Under the pieces are notes generated by a model, which worked only from the letters and a program-made list of their open reading frames with translations, searched no databases and had not been told where the DNA came from. DNA of 64,000 nt from Azonexus sp. R2A61 (lineage in GTDB: Bacteria > Pseudomonadota > Gammaproteobacteria > Burkholderiales > Rhodocyclaceae), in the NCBI RefSeq assembly GCF_021401135.1, contig NZ_JACBFO010000003.1, positions 248,001 through 312,000 on the forward strand, read 5' to 3'. The position numbers and the translations under genes are program-made. How positions within the stretch are numbered: position 1 is the first letter of the stretch; each line of letters begins with the position of its first letter. Below, piece by piece: positions 24,881 to 32,902 of this stretch.

Positions 24881-26017
24881 ATGTTCGATTATGAAACCCT
24901 GAAACTGATCTGGTGGTTGCTGGTCGGCGTGCTGCTGATCGGCTTCGCGATCATGGACGGTCACGACATGGGGGTTGGCACCCTGCTGCCCATCCTCGGC
25001 AAGGACGACACCGACCGCCGGGTGATGATCAATACCGTCGCGCCGCACTGGGACGGCAATCAGGTCTGGTTCATCACTGCCGGTGGCGCCATCTTCGCTG
25101 CCTGGCCCTTCGTCTATGCGACGGCCTTTTCCGGGCTGTACTGGGCGCTGCTGCTGGTCTTGTTCGCGTTGTTCTTCCGGCCGGTCGGCTTCGAGTACCG
25201 TTCCAAGCTGCCCAATCCGGCCTGGCGCAGCGCCTGGGACTGGGGGCTGTTCGCCGGCAGCGCAGTACCGGCGCTGGTCTTCGGCGTGGCCTTCGGCAAC
25301 CTGTTCCTCGGTGTGCCGTTCCGGCTCGACGAAACGATGCGCTCGTTCTATTCCGGTTCGTTCTGGGCGCTGCTCAATCCCTTCGCGCTGCTGGTCGGCG
25401 TCGTCAGCCTGTCGTTGCTGACGCTGCAGGGGGCGACCTTCCTCGCCCATCGCACCGAAGGCGCGCTGCAGGCACGGGCCAAGCTGGCCGGCAGCGTGCT
25501 GGCCGTCGTCCTGCTGCTGGCCTTCTCGGGGGCCGGTTTCGTGGTGTCGCGGATCGACGGCTACGTCATCCAGTCGATCCCCGATGTCGGCGGGGTGCTC
25601 AATCCGCTGATGAAGGAAGTCGTGCGTCAGCCCGGTGCCTGGTTCGGCAACTTCAACAAGGCGCCGGTGCTGTGGCTGATTCCGGCATTGGCCTACGTCG
25701 GTGCGATCGGTGCGCTGGTCGCGCTGCGTGTCGGGCGGACGCTGTTTGCCTTCGTCGGTTCGTCGCTGGCCTGCCTGTCGGTGATCCTGACCGCCGGCGT
25801 CGCGCTGTTTCCGTTCGTGCTGCCGTCGTCGGAATTGCCCAAGGCCAGCCTGACCGCCTGGGATGCGACGTCGAGTTACGTGACGCTGAACGTGATGCTG
25901 TGGGTTGCCCTGATCTTCACGCCCATCGTGCTGGCCTACACCGGCTGGGCTTACCGCGTGATGGCCGGCACGGTCACCCGCGATTACATCAAGGCCAACG
26001 ACAAGGCGCTTTACTGA
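24881..26017 (+). CDS. cydB: Cytochrome bd ubiquinol oxidase subunit II
   Basis: 378 residues, about eight to nine transmembrane helices, beginning MFDYETLKLIWWLLVGVLLI with the family segment GFAIMDGHDMGVGTLLPILG and TVAPHWDGNQVWFITAGGA. It pairs with CydA in the inner-membrane bd oxidase and supports the haem environment. It starts 13 bases after cydA with ribosome site aaggag. Length matches E. coli CydB (379). Confidence 0.97.
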   Translation: MFDYETLKLIWWLLVGVLLIGFAIMDGHDMGVGTLLPILGKDDTDRRVMINTVAPHWDGNQVWFITAGGAIFAAWPFVYATAFSGLYWALLLVLFALFFRPVGFEYRSKLPNPAWRSAWDWGLFAGSAVPALVFGVAFGNLFLGVPFRLDETMRSFYSGSFWALLNPFALLVGVVSLSLLTLQGATFLAHRTEGALQARAKLAGSVLAVVLLLAFSGAGFVVSRIDGYVIQSIPDVGGVLNPLMKEVVRQPGAWFGNFNKAPVLWLIPALAYVGAIGALVALRVGRTLFAFVGSSLACLSVILTAGVALFPFVLPSSELPKASLTAWDATSSYVTLNVMLWVALIFTPIVLAYTGWAYRVMAGTVTRDYIKANDKALY

Positions 26018-26032
26018 AAGAAAGGAAAGACG

Positions 26033-26131
26033 ATGTGGTATTTCACCTGGGTTCTTGGTCTGGGGTTCGCCGTGCTGCTGGCGGTGGTCAATGCGCTGTG
26101 GCTCGAAGCGCAGGAGAAAAAACAGGATTGA
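26033..26131 (+). CDS. cydX: CydX small subunit of cytochrome bd oxidase
   Basis: A 32-residue single-helix protein: MWYFTWVLGLGFAVLLAVVN then ALWLEAQEKKQD. The opening MWYFxWxLG and the conserved Glu after the helix are those of CydX (E. coli has 37 residues). CydX stabilises the haem centres of bd-I. The start ATG at 26033 follows aaaggaaaga, 15 bases after cydB. Confidence 0.93.
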   Translation: MWYFTWVLGLGFAVLLAVVNALWLEAQEKKQD

Positions 26132-26134
26132 GGC

Positions 26135-26146
26135 GCGGTTGACCGC
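26135..26146. repeat. GCGGTTGACCGC, one-mismatch copy of the recurrent palindrome
   Basis: It lies three bases after the cydX stop. It differs from GCGGTCGACCGC by one base and is followed by AAG. Confidence 0.5.
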
Positions 26147-26164
26147 AAGTCTTGATGAATCCTG

Positions 26165-26199
26165 CAGGCGCCGGGAATCCTCCCGGCGCCTGATTTTTT
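26165..26199 (+). terminator. Intrinsic terminator between cydX and cydD
   Basis: CAGGCGCCGGGA (26165-26176) pairs with TCCCGGCGCCTG (26181-26192), followed by ATTTTTT. It probably ends most cydABX transcripts before cydDC; read-through would give lower cydDC expression. Confidence 0.85.
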
Positions 26200-26211
26200 C
26201 GGAGAAAACCC

Positions 26212-27957
26212 TTGTCCGATCCCGTTTCCGAGCCGCACGTCGCGGCCTTGCGTGCGATTGTCCGGCGTTTCGGTCGCGTCCCGCGCTGGTCGGCGATAAC
26301 CGTCGTCGCCGGTGTGCTTCAGACCGCGGCCGGCATCGCGCTGGCGGCGATACTGGCCAGCCTGTTTCACGGCCTGGTCATCGCCGGGCAGCCGTTTGCC
26401 GGGTTGTCGTCGACCTGGTGGCTGATCCCGCCCTGCCTGTTGCTGCGGGCGCTGGCCGGGATGCTTCGGGAAGAGGCTGGCGGACGCGTCTCGCTGGCGG
26501 TCCGCCGTTCCTTGCGCGGCGCCTTGCTCGACCGTTTGCATGAACTGGGACCGGCCTGGCTGCAGCGACATCAGGCCGGCAGCCTGAATGCCAGCCTGCT
26601 CGAGCAGGTCGAGGCGATGGACGGCTATTTCGCCCGCTATCGTCCGCAGCAATGGTTTGCCGTGCTGACGCCGCTGCTGATCCTGGCGGCGGTCGCCCGC
26701 TTGAGTTGGGCGGCGGCGCTGATCCTGGCGCTGACTGCGCCGCTGATTCCCCTGTTCATGGTGCTGGTCGGTTGGAGTGCGCGCCAGCGGCAAAGCGAAC
26801 AGTTTCTTGCGCTGCAACGGATGAGCGGCCATTTCCTCGATCTGGTCCGCGGGCTGCCGACCTTGCGCCTGCTCAATGCGCACGGGCGCATGGGCGACGA
26901 GGTGGCGATGGTGGCCGATGAATTCCGTCGCCGCTCGATGCAGGTCCTGCGGCTGGCTTTCCTGTCCGGTGCGGTGCTCGAGTTTTTCGCCTCGATCGCC
27001 ATTGCCCTGTCTGCCGTCTATTTCGGCATGAGTTTTCTCGGCCATCTGGATTTCGGCCTTTACGGCGTGCCGCTGACATTGCAGACCGCCATGTTCGTGC
27101 TGCTGCTGGCCCCCGAGTTTTACCAGCCTTTGCGCGATCTCGGCACGCATTACCATGCCCGCGCCGAGGCCCTGGCGGCGGCTCATGCGCTGCAGGCGAT
27201 CCTGTCCGCCGAGACGCCGCAGCCGGCCGGCGGCGCGACGGTGCCAGGCCGGCGACCGCCGGCGCTGGCGCTGGTCGCGGTCGATTTTTCCCATCGCCCC
27301 GGCGAAAGCGTGCTACGGCAATGTTCGCTGCAGGTCGCCGCCGGCGAGGCGATCGCCATCTGCGGGCCGAGCGGCGGCGGAAAAACCACCTTGCTTCGTT
27401 TGTTGCTCGGTCAACTGTCGGCCCAGAGCGGTCAAGTCTGCGTCGACGGCGAAGCGATCGAGACGCTCGACCTGGCGGCCTGGCGCGAGCGTGTCGGCTG
27501 GATGAACCAGCATCCCCGCCTGCTGGCCGGCAGCCTTGCCGCGAATCTGCGCGTCGCCCGTCACGATGCGCCGGACGACGAATTGCGCGAGGCGCTGTGT
27601 TTTGCCGGCCTGGGCGACTGGCTGGCCGGGTTGCCGGCCGGGCTGGCGACAGCGCTCGGCGAGGGCGGCCGGGCGCTTTCCGGTGGCCAGCTCAGACGAC
27701 TGGCGCTGGCCAGGGTCCATCTGCGCCGGGCCGACGTGTTGCTGCTCGACGAACCGACGGCCAGTCTGGATGCGCAGACGGAGGCCTGGGTCGTGGCCAG
27801 ACTCGGCGAACTGCGGGCCGGGCGGACGACGATCCTGCTGACGCATCGAAAAATGCCGCTGCAGATCGTCGACCGCAGCCTTCACCTCGAATCGGGTTGC
27901 CTGACCGAAAGGCCGGCAACGAACCCTTCGCTAAACCCACGGCAAAGGCAGGCCTGA
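26212..27957 (+). CDS. cydD: Cysteine/glutathione ABC exporter subunit CydD
   Basis: A 581-residue ABC half-transporter. The N-terminal half has six transmembrane helices (residues about 20-300). The C-terminal ATPase has Walker A GPSGGGKTTLLRLLLG, signature LSGGQLRRLALAR and Walker B VLLLDEPTASLD. CydDC exports thiols (cysteine, glutathione) or haem-related reductant to the periplasm and is needed to assemble bd oxidase. The TTG start with ggagaaaa upstream was chosen because no ATG precedes VSEPHVA. Its stop overlaps the cydC ATG. Confidence 0.93.
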   Translation: MSDPVSEPHVAALRAIVRRFGRVPRWSAITVVAGVLQTAAGIALAAILASLFHGLVIAGQPFAGLSSTWWLIPPCLLLRALAGMLREEAGGRVSLAVRRSLRGALLDRLHELGPAWLQRHQAGSLNASLLEQVEAMDGYFARYRPQQWFAVLTPLLILAAVARLSWAAALILALTAPLIPLFMVLVGWSARQRQSEQFLALQRMSGHFLDLVRGLPTLRLLNAHGRMGDEVAMVADEFRRRSMQVLRLAFLSGAVLEFFASIAIALSAVYFGMSFLGHLDFGLYGVPLTLQTAMFVLLLAPEFYQPLRDLGTHYHARAEALAAAHALQAILSAETPQPAGGATVPGRRPPALALVAVDFSHRPGESVLRQCSLQVAAGEAIAICGPSGGGKTTLLRLLLGQLSAQSGQVCVDGEAIETLDLAAWRERVGWMNQHPRLLAGSLAANLRVARHDAPDDELREALCFAGLGDWLAGLPAGLATALGEGGRALSGGQLRRLALARVHLRRADVLLLDEPTASLDAQTEAWVVARLGELRAGRTTILLTHRKMPLQIVDRSLHLESGCLTERPATNPSLNPRQRQA

Positions 27958-29636
27958 TGACCATTCATGACGCTTTTCGGATGCTGCGCCCGTTTTGCGG
28001 CCGCCTCGGCGGTGCCGGCCGCTGGCTGCTCCTGGGGAGCTTGCTCGGCACGCTGACGCTGATCGGCAGCCTCGGCCTGCTGTCGCTGTCCGGCGGTTTT
28101 CTCAGCGCGGCGGCCGTGGCCGCGCTGACGCCGGCCGGCATCGCCGCTTTCAATTTTTTCCTGCCCGGTGCCGGCGTCCGTTTCTTTGCCATGCTCCGGA
28201 CGCTTTGCCGCTGGGGCGACCGGGTCGTCACGCACGAGGCCACCTTCCGCTTGCTGGCGGCGTTGCGCGTCTGGCTTTACGGCCGTCTGGCTCGTCTTTC
28301 ACCGCGCCGGATACTGACCCTGCATGGCGGCGACGTACTCAATCGTCTGCTGCGCGATGTCGACGCCCTGGACAATCTGTATCCACGCTTTCTGTTGCCG
28401 ACAGCTTCCGCCGTGCTGGCCTGCCTGGCAATGGGATGGTTTTTCCTCTGTACCTGGCCGAGCCTGTGGTGGTTGCCCGCCCTGTTCCTGGCGAGCGTGT
28501 TGTCGCTGCTGCCGCTTGCCGGCTGGGCGCTGGGCCGCCGGCCGCTGCCGCTGCTGATGCGCGGTCGGGCGACGCTGCGCAGTCACCTGCTCGACTGTTG
28601 CGAAGCGCTGGAGGATTTTTCGCTGCATGCAGCGGCATGGCGGGAACAATGCCGACGGACCCTGGCGGTCGATGCCTGCTGGCTGTCCACGCAGCTTCAG
28701 GCGGCACGCCGGGCGGCCGGATTGCGTGCCGTGGTGGGGCTGCTGGTCGGTCTGGCGGCCTGGCTCTGTCTGGCGCTGCTGGCCGTGATGGCAGAGCCAG
28801 GGGAGGGGCCCTGGCTGGTGGCGGCAGTACTGCTGATTCTCGGTGCTGGCGAATTCCTGTTGCCGCTGGCCTCGGCTGCCGTGGATCTGCCCGGTACGGC
28901 GACGGCAGCCGACAGGCTCACGGCGCTGGCCGAACAGCCGGCGGGCGACGATCGTCCGGCACCGGGCCTGCAGCCGACCGATGGCAGCATCCACATCGCC
29001 GGCCTGGGTTTCGCCTGGGATGCCGACGCTCCGATTCTGGCCGACCTGAATCTCGACATTCCGCTCGGGCAGCACGTGCTGATCTGCGGTGCCAGCGGCT
29101 GCGGCAAGACAACCCTGGTTCATCTGCTGAGCGGTTTCGAGGAAGCGCAGGGTGGTTCGATCGAGATCGGCGGCGTGCCGCTGCCTCGGCTCGACGAAAG
29201 CACATTGCGCCGCCATGTTGCCTGTGCCAGCCAGTTAGCCTGGGCGAAAACGGCGACGCTCGCCGACAATCTGCGTCTGGCTCGGCCGGATGCCGCGGCT
29301 GCGGTGATGCACGAAGTTCTGGCGACGGTCGGACTGGAGCCGGCCAAACTGGGCTGGCGGCAGGGTCTGGAAACCTGGATCGAGGCCGGCGGCGCCAGTC
29401 TGTCCGGCGGCCAGCGCAAGCGCCTGGCCGTTGCCCAGGCCCTGCTCAGGGATGCGCCGATCACGATTCTCGACGAGCCGAGCGAAGGGCTGGACAGTGC
29501 CTCGGCACAGGCGCTGCTGAACCGCGTCGGTGAGCGTTTGCGGGGACGAACCCTGATCTGGATCAGTCACCGCGACACGGCGGCTTATCCCTTCGACCAA
29601 CGGATCGAATTGCCGGTATTGGGCGGGAACGCCTGA
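27957..29636 (+). CDS. cydC: Cysteine/glutathione ABC exporter subunit CydC
   Basis: 559 residues from the ATG overlapping the cydD stop (TGATGA). Six transmembrane helices are followed by an ATPase with Walker A GASGCGKTTLVHLLSG, signature LSGGQRKRLAVAQ and Walker B ITILDEPSEGLD. It forms the heterodimer with CydD. A longer upstream frame overlaps cydD and is not coding. It converges with the LysR gene. Confidence 0.93.
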   Translation: MTIHDAFRMLRPFCGRLGGAGRWLLLGSLLGTLTLIGSLGLLSLSGGFLSAAAVAALTPAGIAAFNFFLPGAGVRFFAMLRTLCRWGDRVVTHEATFRLLAALRVWLYGRLARLSPRRILTLHGGDVLNRLLRDVDALDNLYPRFLLPTASAVLACLAMGWFFLCTWPSLWWLPALFLASVLSLLPLAGWALGRRPLPLLMRGRATLRSHLLDCCEALEDFSLHAAAWREQCRRTLAVDACWLSTQLQAARRAAGLRAVVGLLVGLAAWLCLALLAVMAEPGEGPWLVAAVLLILGAGEFLLPLASAAVDLPGTATAADRLTALAEQPAGDDRPAPGLQPTDGSIHIAGLGFAWDADAPILADLNLDIPLGQHVLICGASGCGKTTLVHLLSGFEEAQGGSIEIGGVPLPRLDESTLRRHVACASQLAWAKTATLADNLRLARPDAAAAVMHEVLATVGLEPAKLGWRQGLETWIEAGGASLSGGQRKRLAVAQALLRDAPITILDEPSEGLDSASAQALLNRVGERLRGRTLIWISHRDTAAYPFDQRIELPVLGGNA

Positions 29637-29675
29637 CATCGGTAAAACCCGCCCGGCGAGACGGCGGCACGCGGT

Positions 29676-30590
29676 TCAAACCATCCCCGGAATCGTTGCC
29701 GCTCGCGCCGCCAGGAAATCCACCAGCAGCCTGACCCGCGCTACTGCCGCCCGTTCCGGCACGATCAGCATGTTCAGCGGCACCGGGTCGGGTGTGTAGT
29801 CCGGCAGGATTGGCACCAGACGCCCGTCGGCCAGCAGATCGTCCACCAGCCAGTGATGCGTCGGCGCGAAGCCGCGCCCGGCCAGCAGTGCCTCGCGCGC
29901 CGCCAGACCGTGGTCGACGCGCAGCGTGCCGCCGACCGCCACGACGTGGCGCTGACCGTCCGGCCCCCGCATCGACAGCGTCTCGCTGCCCAGCACATTG
30001 CTCATGCGGATGCCGGCGTGGTCGCGCAGGTCTTCCGGCTTGGCCGGTACGCCCTGCTTGGCCAGGTAGGACGGCGCGGCGACCAGCAGTCGGCGGCTGT
30101 GGCCGAGCGCGCGCAGTTTCATCGCGCTGTCGCCCAGCGGCCCGAGGCGCAGCGCGATATCGACGCCATCGCGCACCAGATTGACCCGCTCGTCGGCCAG
30201 GCTCAGATCGACGGTGATGCCCGGATGCGCGTCCTGAAAGGCGAACAGCAGGCGCGAGACGTGCAGCACGCCCAGCGCGGCGGTGCACGACACCCGCACG
30301 GTGCCGGCCAGCGCGCCGCTGATTGCCCCGACGTCCTGGCAGGCCTGCTCGAAGAGCTGCAGCAACTGCAGCGTGCGCTCGTAGAACAGCCGCCCCTCGT
30401 CGGTCAGGCTGACCCGCCGCGTGGTGCGGGCGAACAACTGGACGCCCAGCGCTTCCTCCAGTTCGCGGATATGGCGGGTGACGGTCGGCTGACCGGCTTC
30501 CAGCTCGCGCGCCACGGCCGAGAAATTGCCGCGTTCGGCGACGCGGGCGAAGGTGCGCAGGCGCTCCAGGGTGATCGTCGATATATCCAT
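29676..30590 (-). CDS. LysR-family transcription regulator
   Basis: 304 residues. The N-terminal winged helix-turn-helix (about 6-65) has FSAVARELEAGQPTVTRHIRELEEALGVQLFARTTRRVSLTDEG; the effector-binding domain spans about 95-300. It is divergent from the quinone reductase gene at 30680, so by the usual LysR arrangement it probably controls that gene. The 89-bp intergenic region has an AT-rich stretch (tatattatatgta) suited to overlapping promoters. The effector is unknown. Confidence 0.92.
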   Translation of the reverse strand: MDISTITLERLRTFARVAERGNFSAVARELEAGQPTVTRHIRELEEALGVQLFARTTRRVSLTDEGRLFYERTLQLLQLFEQACQDVGAISGALAGTVRVSCTAALGVLHVSRLLFAFQDAHPGITVDLSLADERVNLVRDGVDIALRLGPLGDSAMKLRALGHSRRLLVAAPSYLAKQGVPAKPEDLRDHAGIRMSNVLGSETLSMRGPDGQRHVVAVGGTLRVDHGLAAREALLAGRGFAPTHHWLVDDLLADGRLVPILPDYTPDPVPLNMLIVPERAAVARVRLLVDFLAARAATIPGMV

Positions 30591-30679
30591 GATCCGAATA
30601 TATTATATGTACTCATGCTCCGTGGATCGGTTCTGCCGGCCGCTCTATGCTGGCGCCTTCCATCGCCACGGAGGTTTCC

Positions 30680-31486
30680 ATGAACGTACTGATCGTCTTC
30701 GCCCATCCCGAAGCCCGCTCCCTCAACGCCGCCATGCGCGACGTCTGCGTCGAGGAACTGCAGGCGCAGGGCCATACCGTGCAGGTCTCTGACCTTTACG
30801 CGATGCGCTTCAAGCCGGTCGTCGACCGCGACGATTTCCCGCTGCTGCCGCCCGGCGAACGGCTCAAGGTCGCCGCCGCCTCGCAGGCCGGCTACGCCGC
30901 CGGGGCGCTGACCGACGACGTGCTGGCGGAAATCGCCAAGCTGCAATGGGCCGACGCGCTGATCCTGCATTTTCCGCTGTGGTGGTACACCATGCCGGCC
31001 ATCCTCAAGGGCTGGGTCGAGCGCGTCTTCGCCTACGGCTTTGCCTATGGCGTCGGCGAGCACAGCGACGCCAAATGGGGCGACCGCTTCGGCGAAGGCA
31101 GCCTGAGCGACAAGCGCGCCATGGTCATCACCAGCACCGGCGGCTGGCAGGCGCACTACTCGGCGCGCGGCATCAACGGGCCGCTCGACGACATCCTCTT
31201 CCCGATCAACCACAACATCCTCTACTACCCCGGCGCCGCCGTGCTGCCGCCCTTCGTGGTGTACCGCGCCGACCGTCTGCAGGAAACCGATTTCCCGCCC
31301 ATCGCCGAAGCGCTGAGGGCGCGCATGCGCGGGCTGTTCAGCGATGCACCGATTGCCTATCGCCGGCAGAACGGCGGGGATTACGAGATTCCGGGGTGTG
31401 AGTTAAAGGCTGGGCTGGCGCGGCCGGGGAGTGGCGGGTTTGGCTTGCATGTGGCAAGCGGCGGGAGCGGTGAGCCGCTTGCCTGA
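30680..31486 (+). CDS. NAD(P)H:quinone oxidoreductase, flavodoxin-like (NQO/MdaB type)
   Basis: 268 residues. It begins MNVLIVFAHPEARSLNAAM with the flavodoxin-like FMN/FAD-binding start typical of DT-diaphorase-type enzymes, then ADALILHFPLWWYTMPAILKGWVERVFAYGFAYG and TSTGGWQAHYSARG. These enzymes reduce quinones by two electrons, avoiding semiquinones. The ATG has cggagg upstream; an earlier in-frame ATG lacks it. The C-terminal 20 residues are Gly-rich and not conserved. Divergent LysR regulator upstream. Confidence 0.9.
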   Translation: MNVLIVFAHPEARSLNAAMRDVCVEELQAQGHTVQVSDLYAMRFKPVVDRDDFPLLPPGERLKVAAASQAGYAAGALTDDVLAEIAKLQWADALILHFPLWWYTMPAILKGWVERVFAYGFAYGVGEHSDAKWGDRFGEGSLSDKRAMVITSTGGWQAHYSARGINGPLDDILFPINHNILYYPGAAVLPPFVVYRADRLQETDFPPIAEALRARMRGLFSDAPIAYRRQNGGDYEIPGCELKAGLARPGSGGFGLHVASGGSGEPLA

Positions 31487-31499
31487 CGCGCCCGGTGGA

Positions 31500-31549
31500 C
31501 GGAATTTCCCGGAATCCTGCGGTCGACCGCAGGATTCGTCGAAATTCCG
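31500..31549. repeat. 50-bp two-tier palindrome between convergent genes
   Basis: Inner perfect 24-bp dyad AATCCTGCGG-TCGA-CCGCAGGATT (31513-31536) is flanked by outer arms CGGAATTTC (31500-31508) and GAAATTCCG (31541-31549). It starts 13 bases after the quinone reductase stop and precedes the end of the convergent hydrolase gene. It contains the recurrent GCGGTCGACCGC at 31519-31530. It may act as a bidirectional transcript end without T-runs. Confidence 0.75.
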
Positions 31550-31610
31550 CTTGGGCGACGGGGCGATCCGGCGTTGCTGGCGGGCGCGCAGGATCCGCTG
31601 GATCGCAGCC

Positions 31611-32873
31611 TCAGGAAATGAGGTTTTTCAAGGCGCCAAGCCAGGGCATCCAGCGCGGGTCCGGGCCGGCATAGGCGTTCCAGGTCGTGTTGTTGCATAC
31701 GTAAGCAACCGCCGTCCCGCTTTCCGGATGAGCAAAGCCGATTCGGCCTCCCATGCCCGGTTGTCCGAAAGAACCGTGGCCGAGCATTGGCGATGCCGCG
31801 TAAGGCAATTCGTAACCGAGACCGAAGCGTTGTTTCAGCGGCATTGGCAGGGCCTTGGCGAAGCTTGGTGCGTACAGGCCGCGCAAGAATTCCGGGTACG
31901 GCTCCAAGGGCAATCCATCGGTCCGCGGGGCGCGTATCCGTTCCATCGTCTCCTGGCGCAACAGCCTCGTTCCATCGACTTCACCGATCAATGCGGCATA
32001 CATCCTGGCCAGGGAGCGCGCATCGCTGACGCCATTGCCCGACGGAATTTCCGCGACAAGCGCTTCGCGGAGGTTCATGAACCAGATGAAAGGATTGGCC
32101 GAGAAATTGCTGTTGAAAATCGGTGCGACCCGGTTTTCTTCGCTCAAGGGCAAGCCGATCCAGGCATTGAGTCCCAGGGGTTTGGCGATTTCGTCGGCCA
32201 GAAAGCGGCCAATCGTTTTTCCGGAAACCCGGCGAACCAGTTCCCCGATCAGGTAGCCGTGAGTGGCCGAGTGATACTGATAGGCGGTTTCCGGCGTCCA
32301 TAAGGGTTTCATTGCTGCCAGCGCGTCGATGCAACGCTGCCAGTCGACCAGCCCCAGCATCTGGATGCCGGTGTCGGGAGGAAACCAGGGCAAGCCCGAG
32401 GTATGTGACAGCAGCGCAGAGACGGGGATGCCCGCCTTGCCGTTGGCGGCAAATTCCGGCCAGTAGCGTGAGACCGGCGCATCAATATCGATCTGTCCGC
32501 GTTCCGCCAGCATATGCAGGCATGTCGAGACCATGCCTTTCGCGGCAGAAAATATCACGGTGATGGTTTCGCCGGTGTAGGGGCGGTTGTTGACCTTGTC
32601 CAGCCCGCACCAGAGGTCGACCACCGCTTTTCCATGCCGATAGATGCACAACTGCGCGCCGCCCGGATCGTTGGCCTGGGCTGCCGCGAAGGCTTGGCGC
32701 ACGCTTTCGTAGCCGTCGGCGACATGGCCTTCCACCTTGATCGTTTTGCTGTCTTCGACTGCCGTCTGTGCCTTTGCTTCGGGCATCAGTCCGTTGATCT
32801 GGCTGCCCATGCCCAGCGCAGCGGCGGCGGTCATGAACTGTCTGCGGCCCGTTCGGATTTGTTGTTTTTCCAC
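31611..32873 (-). CDS. Tat-exported beta-lactamase-fold serine hydrolase
   Basis: 420 residues of the class C beta-lactamase/EstB-like family. The Tat signal is TGRRQFMTAAAALGMG near residues 8-23. Catalytic SxxK is S109-A-A-K112 (VIFSAAKGM); the tyrosine motif appears as YQYHSATHGYLIG; a C-terminal GHGSFGQPGMGGRIGF replaces KTG. These enzymes are esterases or peptidases rather than classical beta-lactamases. It sits downstream of the STN-type TonB receptor, so it may hydrolyse the imported compound in the periplasm. Confidence 0.86.
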   Translation of the reverse strand: MEKQQIRTGRRQFMTAAAALGMGSQINGLMPEAKAQTAVEDSKTIKVEGHVADGYESVRQAFAAAQANDPGGAQLCIYRHGKAVVDLWCGLDKVNNRPYTGETITVIFSAAKGMVSTCLHMLAERGQIDIDAPVSRYWPEFAANGKAGIPVSALLSHTSGLPWFPPDTGIQMLGLVDWQRCIDALAAMKPLWTPETAYQYHSATHGYLIGELVRRVSGKTIGRFLADEIAKPLGLNAWIGLPLSEENRVAPIFNSNFSANPFIWFMNLREALVAEIPSGNGVSDARSLARMYAALIGEVDGTRLLRQETMERIRAPRTDGLPLEPYPEFLRGLYAPSFAKALPMPLKQRFGLGYELPYAASPMLGHGSFGQPGMGGRIGFAHPESGTAVAYVCNNTTWNAYAGPDPRWMPWLGALKNLIS

Positions 32874-32902
32874 GTTTGTTCCCTCGCTTTTCCGGTACCG
32901 GG

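Noticed and set aside
29621..29654. Terminator between cydC and the LysR gene (GGGCGGG and CCCGCCC)
   Set aside because: The loop is about 20 bases, the left arm is inside the cydC coding end and there is no T-run.
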